A model generated the notes under the pieces. The model saw only the letters and a program-made list of their open reading frames with translations. It was not told the DNA's origin and made no database searches. 64,000 nt of DNA from JAFIFT01 sp020051095 (GTDB lineage: Bacteria; Pseudomonadota; Gammaproteobacteria; Legionellales; Legionellaceae): contig NZ_CAXMZT010000007.1 of the NCBI RefSeq assembly GCF_964199965.1, forward strand, positions 1-64,000. The letters are read 5' to 3'. The position numbers and the translations under genes were made by a program. Shown in pieces: positions 35,324 to 43,609 of this stretch (within the stretch, counting starts at the first letter, position 1; each line of letters starts with the position of its first letter).

Positions 35324-36931
35324 GTGAATCGCCTTGAAAGCCTCATTAAGTCACAAAGTGAAAGTTATCTTGCAAACGAACAAACGATGCTTTCGCTGGT
35401 TGAGAAACTCGAGCAAATTTTATCTGAAATTGAACTCGGTGGCGATGAGCAAGCGCGCCAACGCCACCTGGGCCATGGCAAATTACTGCCCAGAGAAAGG
35501 CTCAATACATTGCTTGACCAAGGCAGTCCATTTTTAGAAATTGCATCGCTTGCAGCTTACAATGTCTATGAAGAACCTGTCTCAGCCGCGGGAGTGATTG
35601 CTGGAATTGGCTATGTGCATGGCCAAATGACGATGATTATCGTCAATGATGCCACTGTCAAGGGCGGTACTTACTACCCACTGACCGTCAAAAAGCATCT
35701 TCGGGCCCAAGCCATTGCAGAGAAATGTCATTTACCATGTATCTACCTCGTGGACTCGGGCGGGGCCTATTTGCCCATGCAAGATGAGGTCTTTCCAGAC
35801 AAAGATCATTTTGGCCGTATTTTTTATAACCAAGCAACCATGTCTTCCAAAAACATTCCTCAAATAGCCGTTGTCATGGGTTCATGCACAGCAGGGGGTG
35901 CTTATGTGCCAGCCATGGCTGATGAATCAATTATGGTTCGCAATCAAGCCACTATATTTTTGGGAGGACCACCGCTGGTGAAAGCTGCAACGGGTGAGGA
36001 AATCTCCGCTGAAGCGTTAGGCGGTGCCGATGTACATTGCCGGGAATCAGGGGTGGCCGACTACTATGCCGAAGATGATGCCCATGCGCTAGCAATCGCA
36101 CGAGAAAGAATGCGTCACCTAAATCGCCATGCCCCCCCATCACTAGCGCGCATTGAAGCGAGAGAGCCCCTCCTGAATATGAATGAATTAAATGGCATTA
36201 TTCCCGCTGATTCACGAAAGCCATTCGATATCCGTGAAATTATTGCACGCATTGTGGACGGCTCCGAGTTTGATGAATTTAAAGCGCTTTATGGATCAAC
36301 CCTTGTTTGTGGTTTTGCTCACTTATATGGCTATCCAATTGGTATTATAGCCAATAATGGCATCCTATTCTCAGAAAGCGCCCTGAAAGGGACGCATTTC
36401 ATTGAGCTATGCTGTCAACGAGGCATTCCCCTTATTTTTTTACAAAATATTACCGGGTTTATGGTTGGTAGTAAGTACGAAGCAGCCGGCATTGCCAAAC
36501 ATGGTGCTAAAATGGTCACTGCAGTTTCAAATGCGAAAGTGCCCAAAATAACCGTTATCGTTGGTGGTAGCTATGGTGCGGGTAATTATGCGATGTGTGG
36601 ACGAGCATACGACCCTCATTTCCTTTGGACTTGGCCAAATGCCAGAATTTCCGTCATGGGCGGTGAGCAGGCAGCGCAAGTGCTTTCTCAGGTTAAGCGC
36701 GATAAGCTTGCAAAAAATGGAAAAAGTTGGCCTGAAGAAGAACAAAAGGCGTTCCAAGATGCCCTGCGAAGTCAGTATGAAGCCCAGGGCAATCCTTATT
36801 ATGCAAGTGCTCGCTTATGGGATGATGGCGTTATTAAACCAACGGATACGCGAAAGGTACTTGGATTAAGCTTGCAAGCTGCCCTTAATGCACCAATCAA
36901 GCCAACCCATTTTGGCGTCTTCAGGATGTAG
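35324..36931 (+). CDS. mccB: Methylcrotonyl-CoA carboxylase, carboxyltransferase (beta) subunit
   Basis: Transfers CO2 from carboxybiotin to 3-methylcrotonyl-CoA in leucine degradation. It is 535 residues with two crotonase-type carboxyltransferase halves (GGAYLPMQDEVFPDKDHFGRI..., FLQNITGFMVGSKYEAAGIAKHGAKMVTAV, GGSYGAGNYAMCGRAYDPHFLW). These wordings are typical of MCC beta rather than propionyl-CoA carboxylase beta. The start is GTG 35324 with AGGAG five bases upstream. First of four tightly packed genes (gaps 8 bp, -4, -14), i.e. one operon. Confidence 0.93.
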   Translation: MNRLESLIKSQSESYLANEQTMLSLVEKLEQILSEIELGGDEQARQRHLGHGKLLPRERLNTLLDQGSPFLEIASLAAYNVYEEPVSAAGVIAGIGYVHGQMTMIIVNDATVKGGTYYPLTVKKHLRAQAIAEKCHLPCIYLVDSGGAYLPMQDEVFPDKDHFGRIFYNQATMSSKNIPQIAVVMGSCTAGGAYVPAMADESIMVRNQATIFLGGPPLVKAATGEEISAEALGGADVHCRESGVADYYAEDDAHALAIARERMRHLNRHAPPSLARIEAREPLLNMNELNGIIPADSRKPFDIREIIARIVDGSEFDEFKALYGSTLVCGFAHLYGYPIGIIANNGILFSESALKGTHFIELCCQRGIPLIFLQNITGFMVGSKYEAAGIAKHGAKMVTAVSNAKVPKITVIVGGSYGAGNYAMCGRAYDPHFLWTWPNARISVMGGEQAAQVLSQVKRDKLAKNGKSWPEEEQKAFQDALRSQYEAQGNPYYASARLWDDGVIKPTDTRKVLGLSLQAALNAPIKPTHFGVFRM

Positions 36932-36939
36932 GAGAAATC

Positions 36940-37722
36940 ATGAGCGGACTACTTAGCCAATTTGAAAATCAAGTTCTCACGTTAACCCTCTCGAGAACAG
37001 AATGTCATAATGCTTTTGATGACCACCTGCTCAAATCGATCACAGCAGCCCTTCAATCAGTTGGCAACCATAGCAATATCCGTTGTGTCGTGATTAAAGC
37101 CGAAGGCAAACATTTTTGCGCAGGTGCTGATCTTAACTGGATGCAGCGCATGGCTCAATTCAGCGAATCTGAGAATTTAACTGACTCACTAATTTTAGCC
37201 AACGCCATGCAATCCATTTATCGATGCCCTGTTCCAACAATCTGTCTAATCCAAGGCGCGGCGATGGGGGGTGGCGCAGGCCTGGTAGCCGCTTGTGATA
37301 TCGCCATTGCCAGCGATAATGCCTATTTTTGTTTTTCAGAGGCAAAATTAGGGTTAATCCCCGCTGTCATAAGTCCCTATGTTGTGGAGGCGGTAGGTGC
37401 TCGCACAGCAAAAAAGTTATTCTGCACAACTGAAAAATTGAATGCTCAGCAAGCATTTGATATTGGCCTGGTCCACCAAGTCATCGCCAATGAAGAATTA
37501 GAGACCGCTGGTGATATCATTTGCGAGCAGATTAAAGCGAATGCCCCGCAAGCGGTCCGCGACTGCAAACAATTAGTTGATCTGGTAAAAAATCAACCAA
37601 TCAATTCAACGATACTGGAGAAAACGGCCCAATTAATCGCCTCTAAGCGTGTCAGCGATGAAGGTCAAAAGGGGCTTCATGCGTTTTTATCAAAATCTCC
37701 CTTAAATTGGAGTGAATCGTGA
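36940..37722 (+). CDS. liuC: Methylglutaconyl-CoA hydratase (enoyl-CoA hydratase family)
   Basis: Crotonase-fold enzyme, 260 residues, expected to hydrate 3-methylglutaconyl-CoA to HMG-CoA. The oxyanion-hole signatures are present: CAGADLNWMQRM (the 'GADLNWM' form is typical of LiuC) and IQGAAMGGGAGLVAACDIAIA. The call is firm for the superfamily. The substrate is inferred from its place between the two MCC subunit genes. Its stop overlaps the next start (GTGA). Confidence 0.88.
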   Translation: MSGLLSQFENQVLTLTLSRTECHNAFDDHLLKSITAALQSVGNHSNIRCVVIKAEGKHFCAGADLNWMQRMAQFSESENLTDSLILANAMQSIYRCPVPTICLIQGAAMGGGAGLVAACDIAIASDNAYFCFSEAKLGLIPAVISPYVVEAVGARTAKKLFCTTEKLNAQQAFDIGLVHQVIANEELETAGDIICEQIKANAPQAVRDCKQLVDLVKNQPINSTILEKTAQLIASKRVSDEGQKGLHAFLSKSPLNWSES

Positions 37723-39701
37723 GACCAATTAAAACACTCTTAATTGCCAATCGAGGTGAAATTGCCTGCCGGATCATGCGCTCAGCACAGCAACAAGGTA
37801 TTCATTGTGTGGCAGTTTATAGTGACGCAGACAAGCATAGTCTGCACGTTGAGATGGCAAATAGTGCTTATTGTATCGGCAATTCACCCGCTAGCGAAAG
37901 CTATTTAAACATTGATAAGATTATCGCCGTTGCTAAACATGCTAATGCCGATGCCATTCATCCAGGATACGGCTTTTTGTCAGAAAACCCTGATCTGGCT
38001 AAAGCCTGTGAAAAGGCAGATATTATTTGGGTTGGTCCGGGAATTAAGGCGTTAAATGCCATGGCTTCGAAACAATTAGCCAAACAGCTATTGGAAAAGA
38101 CCCGTGTCCCCTTAACACCGGGGTATCATGGCGATTTGCAAGGTGAAGACCATCTTCAGCAAGAAGCAAAAAAAATTGGTTACCCTGTCTTAATAAAAGC
38201 CGCTGCTGGTGGCGGTGGCAAAGGGATGCGAGCGGTCTCTCATCCTAATGAATTCATCAAAGCGTTACAAGGCGCGAAACGTGAAGCAAAAGCGAGTTTC
38301 GGTGATGATAAAATGATCATCGAAAAGCTCATCGAAAAACCGCGTCACGTTGAAATACAAATTTTAGCCGATCAACACGGTAATCGACTCCATTTATATG
38401 AACGTGATTGTTCTATCCAACGGCGCCATCAAAAGATTATCGAAGAAGCACCCGCACCTAATTTATCGGAAAAAACGCGGCAAGGTCTATACCAGGCTGC
38501 ATTAACCGTTGCAGAAACGATTGGTTATGTTAACGCCGGCACGGTCGAGTTTTTGGTCGATAGCAAGGGGGATTTTTATTTCATGGAGATGAATACCCGC
38601 TTACAAGTAGAACACCCCGTAACTGAGATGATCACAGGGTTGGACTTGGTTTCGCTCCAGCTCCTCATTGCTAGTGGGCAACCTTTACCAATCAAACAAA
38701 GCGATATTCCGTGCCTTGGACACGCCATTGAATGTCGAATTTATGCTGAAGATGCTGACAATCAATTTTTACCGTCAATTGGCACCCTAACGCATCATCG
38801 CCCCCCTCAAGGGGAACATATTCGAGTCGACGCAGGTGTTTGCCAAGGGAAATCAATCAGCCAGTATTATGACCCCATGATTGCCAAACTAATTGTTTGG
38901 GGTGAGTCTCGCGATGTCGCCATTGCTCGCATGAATAGGAGCTTAGCGCAGTATGCTATTAGTGGCGTTAAAACTAACATCGCTTTTTGCCGTGCAATCT
39001 GCCAACAGCAACCGTTTATTGATGCCGAGTTATCAACCAATTATTTAGCTAACTATCCGCCAAAACCACGTTTTATTCCGGAAGAAAAAGCGTTTGTCTT
39101 GTCTGCCTGCTTAGCCCATCATCATGCCCTGACTCGTCAAGCCAATCCGGTATGGCACAACGCATTTGCTTTTCGGCTGTATGGTCAAGCCCATTGGACC
39201 ATTCACCGTCTTGCCAATACAGCGGTAACTGCACTAACCATTTTCCCTTTACAGGGTCAACAATTGCGTGTTTCTTGGCAAAATCAACAACAGACTGCCA
39301 CATGGCTTATTGAAAAAAACACTATCACCATCGAATTGAATGACCGTCAAGAAACGTTTCATTTTTTTGAATGCGAACGTCATCAATATTTCTGGTCAGA
39401 TGAGGGCATGGCTAAAATTGAGCGCATTGACCCTCAATATAAGCGGACGCAACAAGGCACTGATAAGCAACTAACAGCGCCCATGCCCGCCACCGTGGTA
39501 GCGATTCATAAAAAACCAGGCGAGCAGGTGAAGCAAGGTGAAGCCATCATTGTTCTAGAAGCAATGAAAATGGAACACAGTATCGAGGCACCCTATGACG
39601 GAACGTTAGAGTCACTTTGTTTCCAAATTGGCGAACAAGTCAATGAAGGTGCTGAGTTGGTTATTATTAGTAAACTGCAGGAAGCCCATGTCGATGGATA
39701 A
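37719..39701 (+). CDS. mccA: Methylcrotonyl-CoA carboxylase, biotin-carboxylase (alpha) subunit
   Basis: ATP-dependent carboxylation of biotin. The 660 residues comprise the biotin carboxylase (KTLLIANRGEIACRIMRSA, the ATP-grasp loop KAAAGGGGKGMR, and the active site FMEMNTRLQVEHPVTEMITGLDLV), a linker domain, and the C-terminal biotinyl domain with the modified lysine at about residue 617 (EAMKMEHS). It starts with GTG overlapping the liuC stop. Needs BirA-type biotinylation. It overlaps the HMG-CoA lyase gene by 14 bp. Confidence 0.93.
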   Translation: MRPIKTLLIANRGEIACRIMRSAQQQGIHCVAVYSDADKHSLHVEMANSAYCIGNSPASESYLNIDKIIAVAKHANADAIHPGYGFLSENPDLAKACEKADIIWVGPGIKALNAMASKQLAKQLLEKTRVPLTPGYHGDLQGEDHLQQEAKKIGYPVLIKAAAGGGGKGMRAVSHPNEFIKALQGAKREAKASFGDDKMIIEKLIEKPRHVEIQILADQHGNRLHLYERDCSIQRRHQKIIEEAPAPNLSEKTRQGLYQAALTVAETIGYVNAGTVEFLVDSKGDFYFMEMNTRLQVEHPVTEMITGLDLVSLQLLIASGQPLPIKQSDIPCLGHAIECRIYAEDADNQFLPSIGTLTHHRPPQGEHIRVDAGVCQGKSISQYYDPMIAKLIVWGESRDVAIARMNRSLAQYAISGVKTNIAFCRAICQQQPFIDAELSTNYLANYPPKPRFIPEEKAFVLSACLAHHHALTRQANPVWHNAFAFRLYGQAHWTIHRLANTAVTALTIFPLQGQQLRVSWQNQQQTATWLIEKNTITIELNDRQETFHFFECERHQYFWSDEGMAKIERIDPQYKRTQQGTDKQLTAPMPATVVAIHKKPGEQVKQGEAIIVLEAMKMEHSIEAPYDGTLESLCFQIGEQVNEGAELVIISKLQEAHVDG

Positions 39702-40599
39702 TCAAGTTCGCATCGTCGAGGTGGGCCCTCGTGACGGTTTGCAAAATGAACCAACGTTTGTCGAAACGTCTGTTAAAATTGAATTAGTCAATCGACTAAC
39801 CAACAGTGGTCTGAATGATATTGAAGTTGGGAGTTTTGTCTCCCCCAAAGCAATCCCACAATTGGCAGATAGCCGTGAAGTGATCGCAGGCATTCAACAG
39901 CCAAAAAAAAATCGCTATTGGGCACTCGTCCCTAATGAAAAAGGCATGCTCAACGCCATCGAAGCGGGTGTCAAATATATTGCCGTATTTGCGGCAGCCA
40001 GTGAGACATTTAGTCAACGTAATATCAATTGTTCTATTGAAGAAAGTATTGAACGATTCATACCCGTTGCTGACATGGCGAAGAAACACAACATTTCAAT
40101 GCGCGGTTATGTCTCTTGTGTTTTGGGCTGCCCTTATGAAGGCAACATAAGCCCCGACAAGGTTTTGTTTGTCAGTGAAAAATTGAAGGCTTTAGGGGTT
40201 AGTGAAATCAGTCTAGGCGATACGATTGGCGTTGGCACAGCCAAGCAAACCAAACACCTCTTACAAGTGATGTTACAATCCATTTCAGCGACCGAACTCG
40301 CCATGCATTTTCACGATACGTATGGTCAGGCAGTGAGTAATATTAATTCCTCACTGGAGATGGGTATCCGTTGCTTTGATAGTGCCGTTGCCGGTCTTGG
40401 AGGATGCCCTTATGCCCGAGGAGCCAGTGGCAATGTGGCGACGGAAGATGTGTTGTACTTCATGCACGGCTCAGGGATGGAAACTGGTGTTGATATTTAC
40501 AAAGTGGTCGAAGCAGGTGATTGGCTATGTCGCACAATCAACCGTGCCAATCAATCGAAAGTAGCCAAAGCGTTAATCGGAAATGACAGTCGCTGCTAA
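39688..40599 (+). CDS. mvaB: Hydroxymethylglutaryl-CoA lyase
   Basis: Splits HMG-CoA into acetoacetate and acetyl-CoA, the last step of leucine breakdown. About 303 residues, a TIM-barrel DRE-type lyase with VRIVEVGPRDGLQNEP (catalytic Asp), the metal His pair in AMHFHDTYGQA, and the signature SVAGLGGCPYARGASGNVATED-like block (SAVAGLGGCPYARGASGNVA) with its catalytic Cys. I start at ATG 39688 (or 39694) with AGGAAG just upstream; the earlier in-frame ATG at 39628 lies inside mccA and is not family-like. Confidence 0.94.
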   Translation: MSMDNQVRIVEVGPRDGLQNEPTFVETSVKIELVNRLTNSGLNDIEVGSFVSPKAIPQLADSREVIAGIQQPKKNRYWALVPNEKGMLNAIEAGVKYIAVFAAASETFSQRNINCSIEESIERFIPVADMAKKHNISMRGYVSCVLGCPYEGNISPDKVLFVSEKLKALGVSEISLGDTIGVGTAKQTKHLLQVMLQSISATELAMHFHDTYGQAVSNINSSLEMGIRCFDSAVAGLGGCPYARGASGNVATEDVLYFMHGSGMETGVDIYKVVEAGDWLCRTINRANQSKVAKALIGNDSRC

Positions 40600-40623
40600 A
40601 CCATCCCCTATTTCTATCTATCA

Positions 40624-40644
40624 ATTTGAATGATCACGGGTATA
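40624..40644. repeat. Single arm of the TATACCCGTGATCATTCA repeat family
   Basis: ATTTGAATGATCACGGGTATA, in the same orientation as the copy at 19101, between the HMG-CoA lyase and pntA genes. No partner arm lies within the gap. It may help separate the two transcription units. Confidence 0.7.
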
Positions 40645-40713
40645 GTATTGGATTATTTTATAAATTTCTTTTATAGTCATTATTTAATGTTTATCACATG
40701 ACAAGGAATGTGC

Positions 40714-41829
40714 ATGAATATTGTGGCATCGTGCGAGCAAAAACCAGAAACAAGGGTCGCCTTAACACCTTCTGTTGTTCGACACTATCAATCCCTGGGG
40801 CATCAAGTATTTCTTGAACAAGGTGCTGGTGAGTTATCGGGGTTTTCTGACCAAATGTATGAAGCCTGTGACGTCTCGGTTGATAAGCCAAAGTCCATAT
40901 TATCCACTGCTAATGTATTACTAAGCGTCAATGTGCCCACGAAAAACACCTTAAAATACCTTGCGCCCAATACCCTGATCATCAGCCAATTTGAAAATGA
41001 TGAAAGTGCCATCATAGATTACTGCTTAGCTAATCAATTATCGTTAATCAATATGAAGCTCATGCCTCGAATTAGCCGGGCTCAAAACATGGATACCCTC
41101 TCTTCTCAGTCTAATCTCGCAGGCTATAAAGCAGTTTTAATGGCGGTGAATGCTTTCCAGCGGGTTGTGCCAATGATGATGACAGCAGCCGGTATGATCC
41201 ATCCTGCCAAAGTGTTAATTTTGGGAGCGGGTGTAGCTGGCCTTCAAGCGATCGCCACGGCGAAACGTATCGGCGCAGCAGTCTATGCGTTTGATGTACG
41301 TCGCGCCGCCAAGGAGCAAGTTGAGAGCTTGAGTGCTGAATTTGTCGAAGTCAGTGACGAGGATATGGAAGGGGAAGGTGGTTATGCAGGAGAAGCAAGC
41401 GACGCTTATAAGCAAAAGCAAGCAGCGCTTATCCATGAACACGCCCAGCAAGCGGATATGATTATCACCACTGCGTTGATTCCAAATCGTCCGGCACCGA
41501 TTCTAATCCAAGAAGAAACTGTCCGTGCAATGAAACCAGGCAGTGTGATTGTTGATATGGCGACTGCTCGTGGTGGGAACTGCGCCTTAAGCGAGAATGA
41601 TAAAGTGGTTGTCAAACATGGTGTAACCATTATGGGGTATAGTAATTTAGCCGGTCTAGTCCCGGCCACTGCTAGCGAACTGTATGCCAATAATTTATTA
41701 CAATTAGTCAAGTTAATCAGTGATGATGGGCAAATTAAGTTGAATGCTGACGATACCGTCCTACAGCACACGTTAATCTGTCATCAAGGACAAACAATGC
41801 CTTTTATGCGTGAGGAGCAACCAGCATGA
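40714..41829 (+). CDS. pntAA: NAD(P) transhydrogenase, alpha subunit part 1 (NAD-binding)
   Basis: Soluble NAD(H)-binding domain I of the proton-translocating transhydrogenase, 371 residues. It has the two-domain alanine-dehydrogenase-like fold: EQKPETRVALTPSVV, MPRISRAQNMDTLSSQSNLAGYKAV (the RQD-loop region) and Rossmann motif LGAGVAGLQAIATAKRIGA with DVR. I start at ATG 40714, six bases after AAGGA; an ATG two codons upstream is also possible. The split alpha subunit is the Rhodospirillum-type arrangement. Its stop overlaps the next gene (ATGA). Confidence 0.93.
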   Translation: MNIVASCEQKPETRVALTPSVVRHYQSLGHQVFLEQGAGELSGFSDQMYEACDVSVDKPKSILSTANVLLSVNVPTKNTLKYLAPNTLIISQFENDESAIIDYCLANQLSLINMKLMPRISRAQNMDTLSSQSNLAGYKAVLMAVNAFQRVVPMMMTAAGMIHPAKVLILGAGVAGLQAIATAKRIGAAVYAFDVRRAAKEQVESLSAEFVEVSDEDMEGEGGYAGEASDAYKQKQAALIHEHAQQADMIITTALIPNRPAPILIQEETVRAMKPGSVIVDMATARGGNCALSENDKVVVKHGVTIMGYSNLAGLVPATASELYANNLLQLVKLISDDGQIKLNADDTVLQHTLICHQGQTMPFMREEQPA

Positions 41830-42122
41830 CCAGCATGAATACCCTAAGTAATCCTTATCTTGCCATTTTAACCATATTTATCTTGGCTTGCTTTGTTGGT
41901 TATTATGTGGTGTGGAAAGTCACACCTTCCCTTCACACCCCCTTAATGTCGGTAACGAATGCGATTTCAAGTATCATTATCTTAGGGGCTATTATTGCAA
42001 TGGGTAGCTCACAACACATCAGCATTAATTGGCTCAGTGGCATTGCGATTTTTATAACCGCTATTAATATTTTTGGTGGCTTTGTTGTCACCCAACGCAT
42101 GCTAAAAATGTATAAAAAATAA
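41826..42122 (+). CDS. pntAB: NAD(P) transhydrogenase, alpha subunit part 2 (membrane)
   Basis: A 98-residue membrane protein with three or four helices and the conserved ACFVGYYVVWKVTPSLHTPLMSVTNAISSII segment of domain II. It corresponds to the C-terminal membrane part of E. coli PntA. Sits between pntAA and pntB with a 4-bp overlap upstream and 18 bp downstream. Confidence 0.93.
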   Translation: MTSMNTLSNPYLAILTIFILACFVGYYVVWKVTPSLHTPLMSVTNAISSIIILGAIIAMGSSQHISINWLSGIAIFITAINIFGGFVVTQRMLKMYKK

Positions 42123-42140
42123 TTGTAAGGGAATCCATTC

Positions 42141-43541
42141 ATGAGTGATATTTCTCCATCTATCTATCTGATTGCTGCTGTTTGTTTTATCATGGCATTG
42201 AAAGGGCTAGCCAGCCCTGTCACAGCCCGGCGAGGTAATTTATTAGGCATGATTGGGATGGCCTTAGCCATTGGTGCAACGCTTTCCCTTTCTGGAATGA
42301 ATCAACACCTATTGATACTCATACTCATGCTTGCTGGCGCTGCCATTGGTACCTATATTGCCTTAAAAATTAAGATGACAGCTATTCCTCAGTTAGTGGC
42401 GGGATTCCATTCCTTAGTTGGTTTGGCGGCTGTCATGGTCGCTTATTGCGCTTTTATGTCACCCAATGCCTTTGGTATTGGGAGTCCAGGTAATATCCAT
42501 TCCGCCAGTGTTTTAGAAATGACCTTGGGCTTAATGATTGGTGCCATCACCTTTTCTGGTTCGATTATTGCGTTCTTAAAACTGCAAGGTTGGATGTCAG
42601 GAAAGCCAATTCGTTTGCCGCTACATCAATACATCAATCTTGCTTTAGCATTAGCCTTAATCACATTTTTAACCATCGAAATCAATGCCCAACAGCTATG
42701 GATATTCCATCTCAACACAGGTTTAGCATTATTGTTAGGTGTCTTATTGATTATACCCATTGGTGGTGCGGATATGCCGGTGGTGATTTCCATGCTGAAC
42801 TCTTACTCAGGGTGGGCAGCTGCAGGTATTGGATTTACATTAAGTAATCAATTGCTTGTCATTACAGGTGCGCTAGTCGGTGCAAGCGGGGCGATATTAA
42901 GTTATATCATGTGCAAAGGCATGAACCGCTCCTTCTTCAATGTGATATTTTCAGGGATCCCCACTTCCGATGAATCCATAGGCCATGGCGAAAGAGATGA
43001 TAAACCAATTAATCAGGCGAATGGTGAAGATGCCGCGTTTATGCTATCTAAAGCTAAAGATGTCATCATTGTTCCAGGGTACGGTATGGCTGTGGCACAT
43101 GCTCAACATATCATCAAAGAATTATTTGACCTGTTATCAACCAATGGTACGCAAGTTCGTTTTGCCATTCACCCCGTTGCAGGAAGAATGCCCGGCCATA
43201 TGAATGTATTACTCGCTGAAGCAGATATCCCCTATGATCATGTGCTTGAGCAAGAAGAGATAAATCGCGATTTTGCCAATTGTGATGTGGCTTATGTCAT
43301 CGGCGCTAACGATATTACCAATCCAGCCGCCAAAACGGATAAAAGTTCACCCATTTATGGTATGCCCGTTTTAGAGGTCGAAAAAGCGAAACATGTCTTA
43401 TTTGTCAAACGAAGTTTATCTCCGGGTTATGCCGGCGTCGATAATGATCTATTTTACCGAGACAATACCTACATGCTATTTGGGGATGCAAAACACATGA
43501 CTGAATCGATTGTCAAATCACTTGAAATGATGAGAAAATAG
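42141..43541 (+). CDS. pntB: NAD(P) transhydrogenase, beta subunit
   Basis: A 466-residue subunit with eight or nine membrane helices, then the soluble NADP(H)-binding domain III (IIVPGYGMAVAHAQH, AIHPVAGRMPGHMNVLLAEADIPYD, GANDITNPAAKTD, VFVKRSLSPGYAGVDN-like end). The complex uses the proton gradient to make NADPH from NADH. Third gene of pntAA-pntAB-pntB. Confidence 0.95.
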   Translation: MSDISPSIYLIAAVCFIMALKGLASPVTARRGNLLGMIGMALAIGATLSLSGMNQHLLILILMLAGAAIGTYIALKIKMTAIPQLVAGFHSLVGLAAVMVAYCAFMSPNAFGIGSPGNIHSASVLEMTLGLMIGAITFSGSIIAFLKLQGWMSGKPIRLPLHQYINLALALALITFLTIEINAQQLWIFHLNTGLALLLGVLLIIPIGGADMPVVISMLNSYSGWAAAGIGFTLSNQLLVITGALVGASGAILSYIMCKGMNRSFFNVIFSGIPTSDESIGHGERDDKPINQANGEDAAFMLSKAKDVIIVPGYGMAVAHAQHIIKELFDLLSTNGTQVRFAIHPVAGRMPGHMNVLLAEADIPYDHVLEQEEINRDFANCDVAYVIGANDITNPAAKTDKSSPIYGMPVLEVEKAKHVLFVKRSLSPGYAGVDNDLFYRDNTYMLFGDAKHMTESIVKSLEMMRK

Positions 43542-43609
43542 CGTTCATTTGACCTTAACGCTTTGAAAGTCAATCGTAATATAATGGGCGTTGATTTAAG
43601 GACTGTTTT

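Noticed and set aside
43549..43585. TTGACC (43549-43554) with TATAAT (43580-43585) as an aacS promoter.
   Set aside because: The spacing is 25 bp, too long for sigma-70. The TATAAT alone is not enough.
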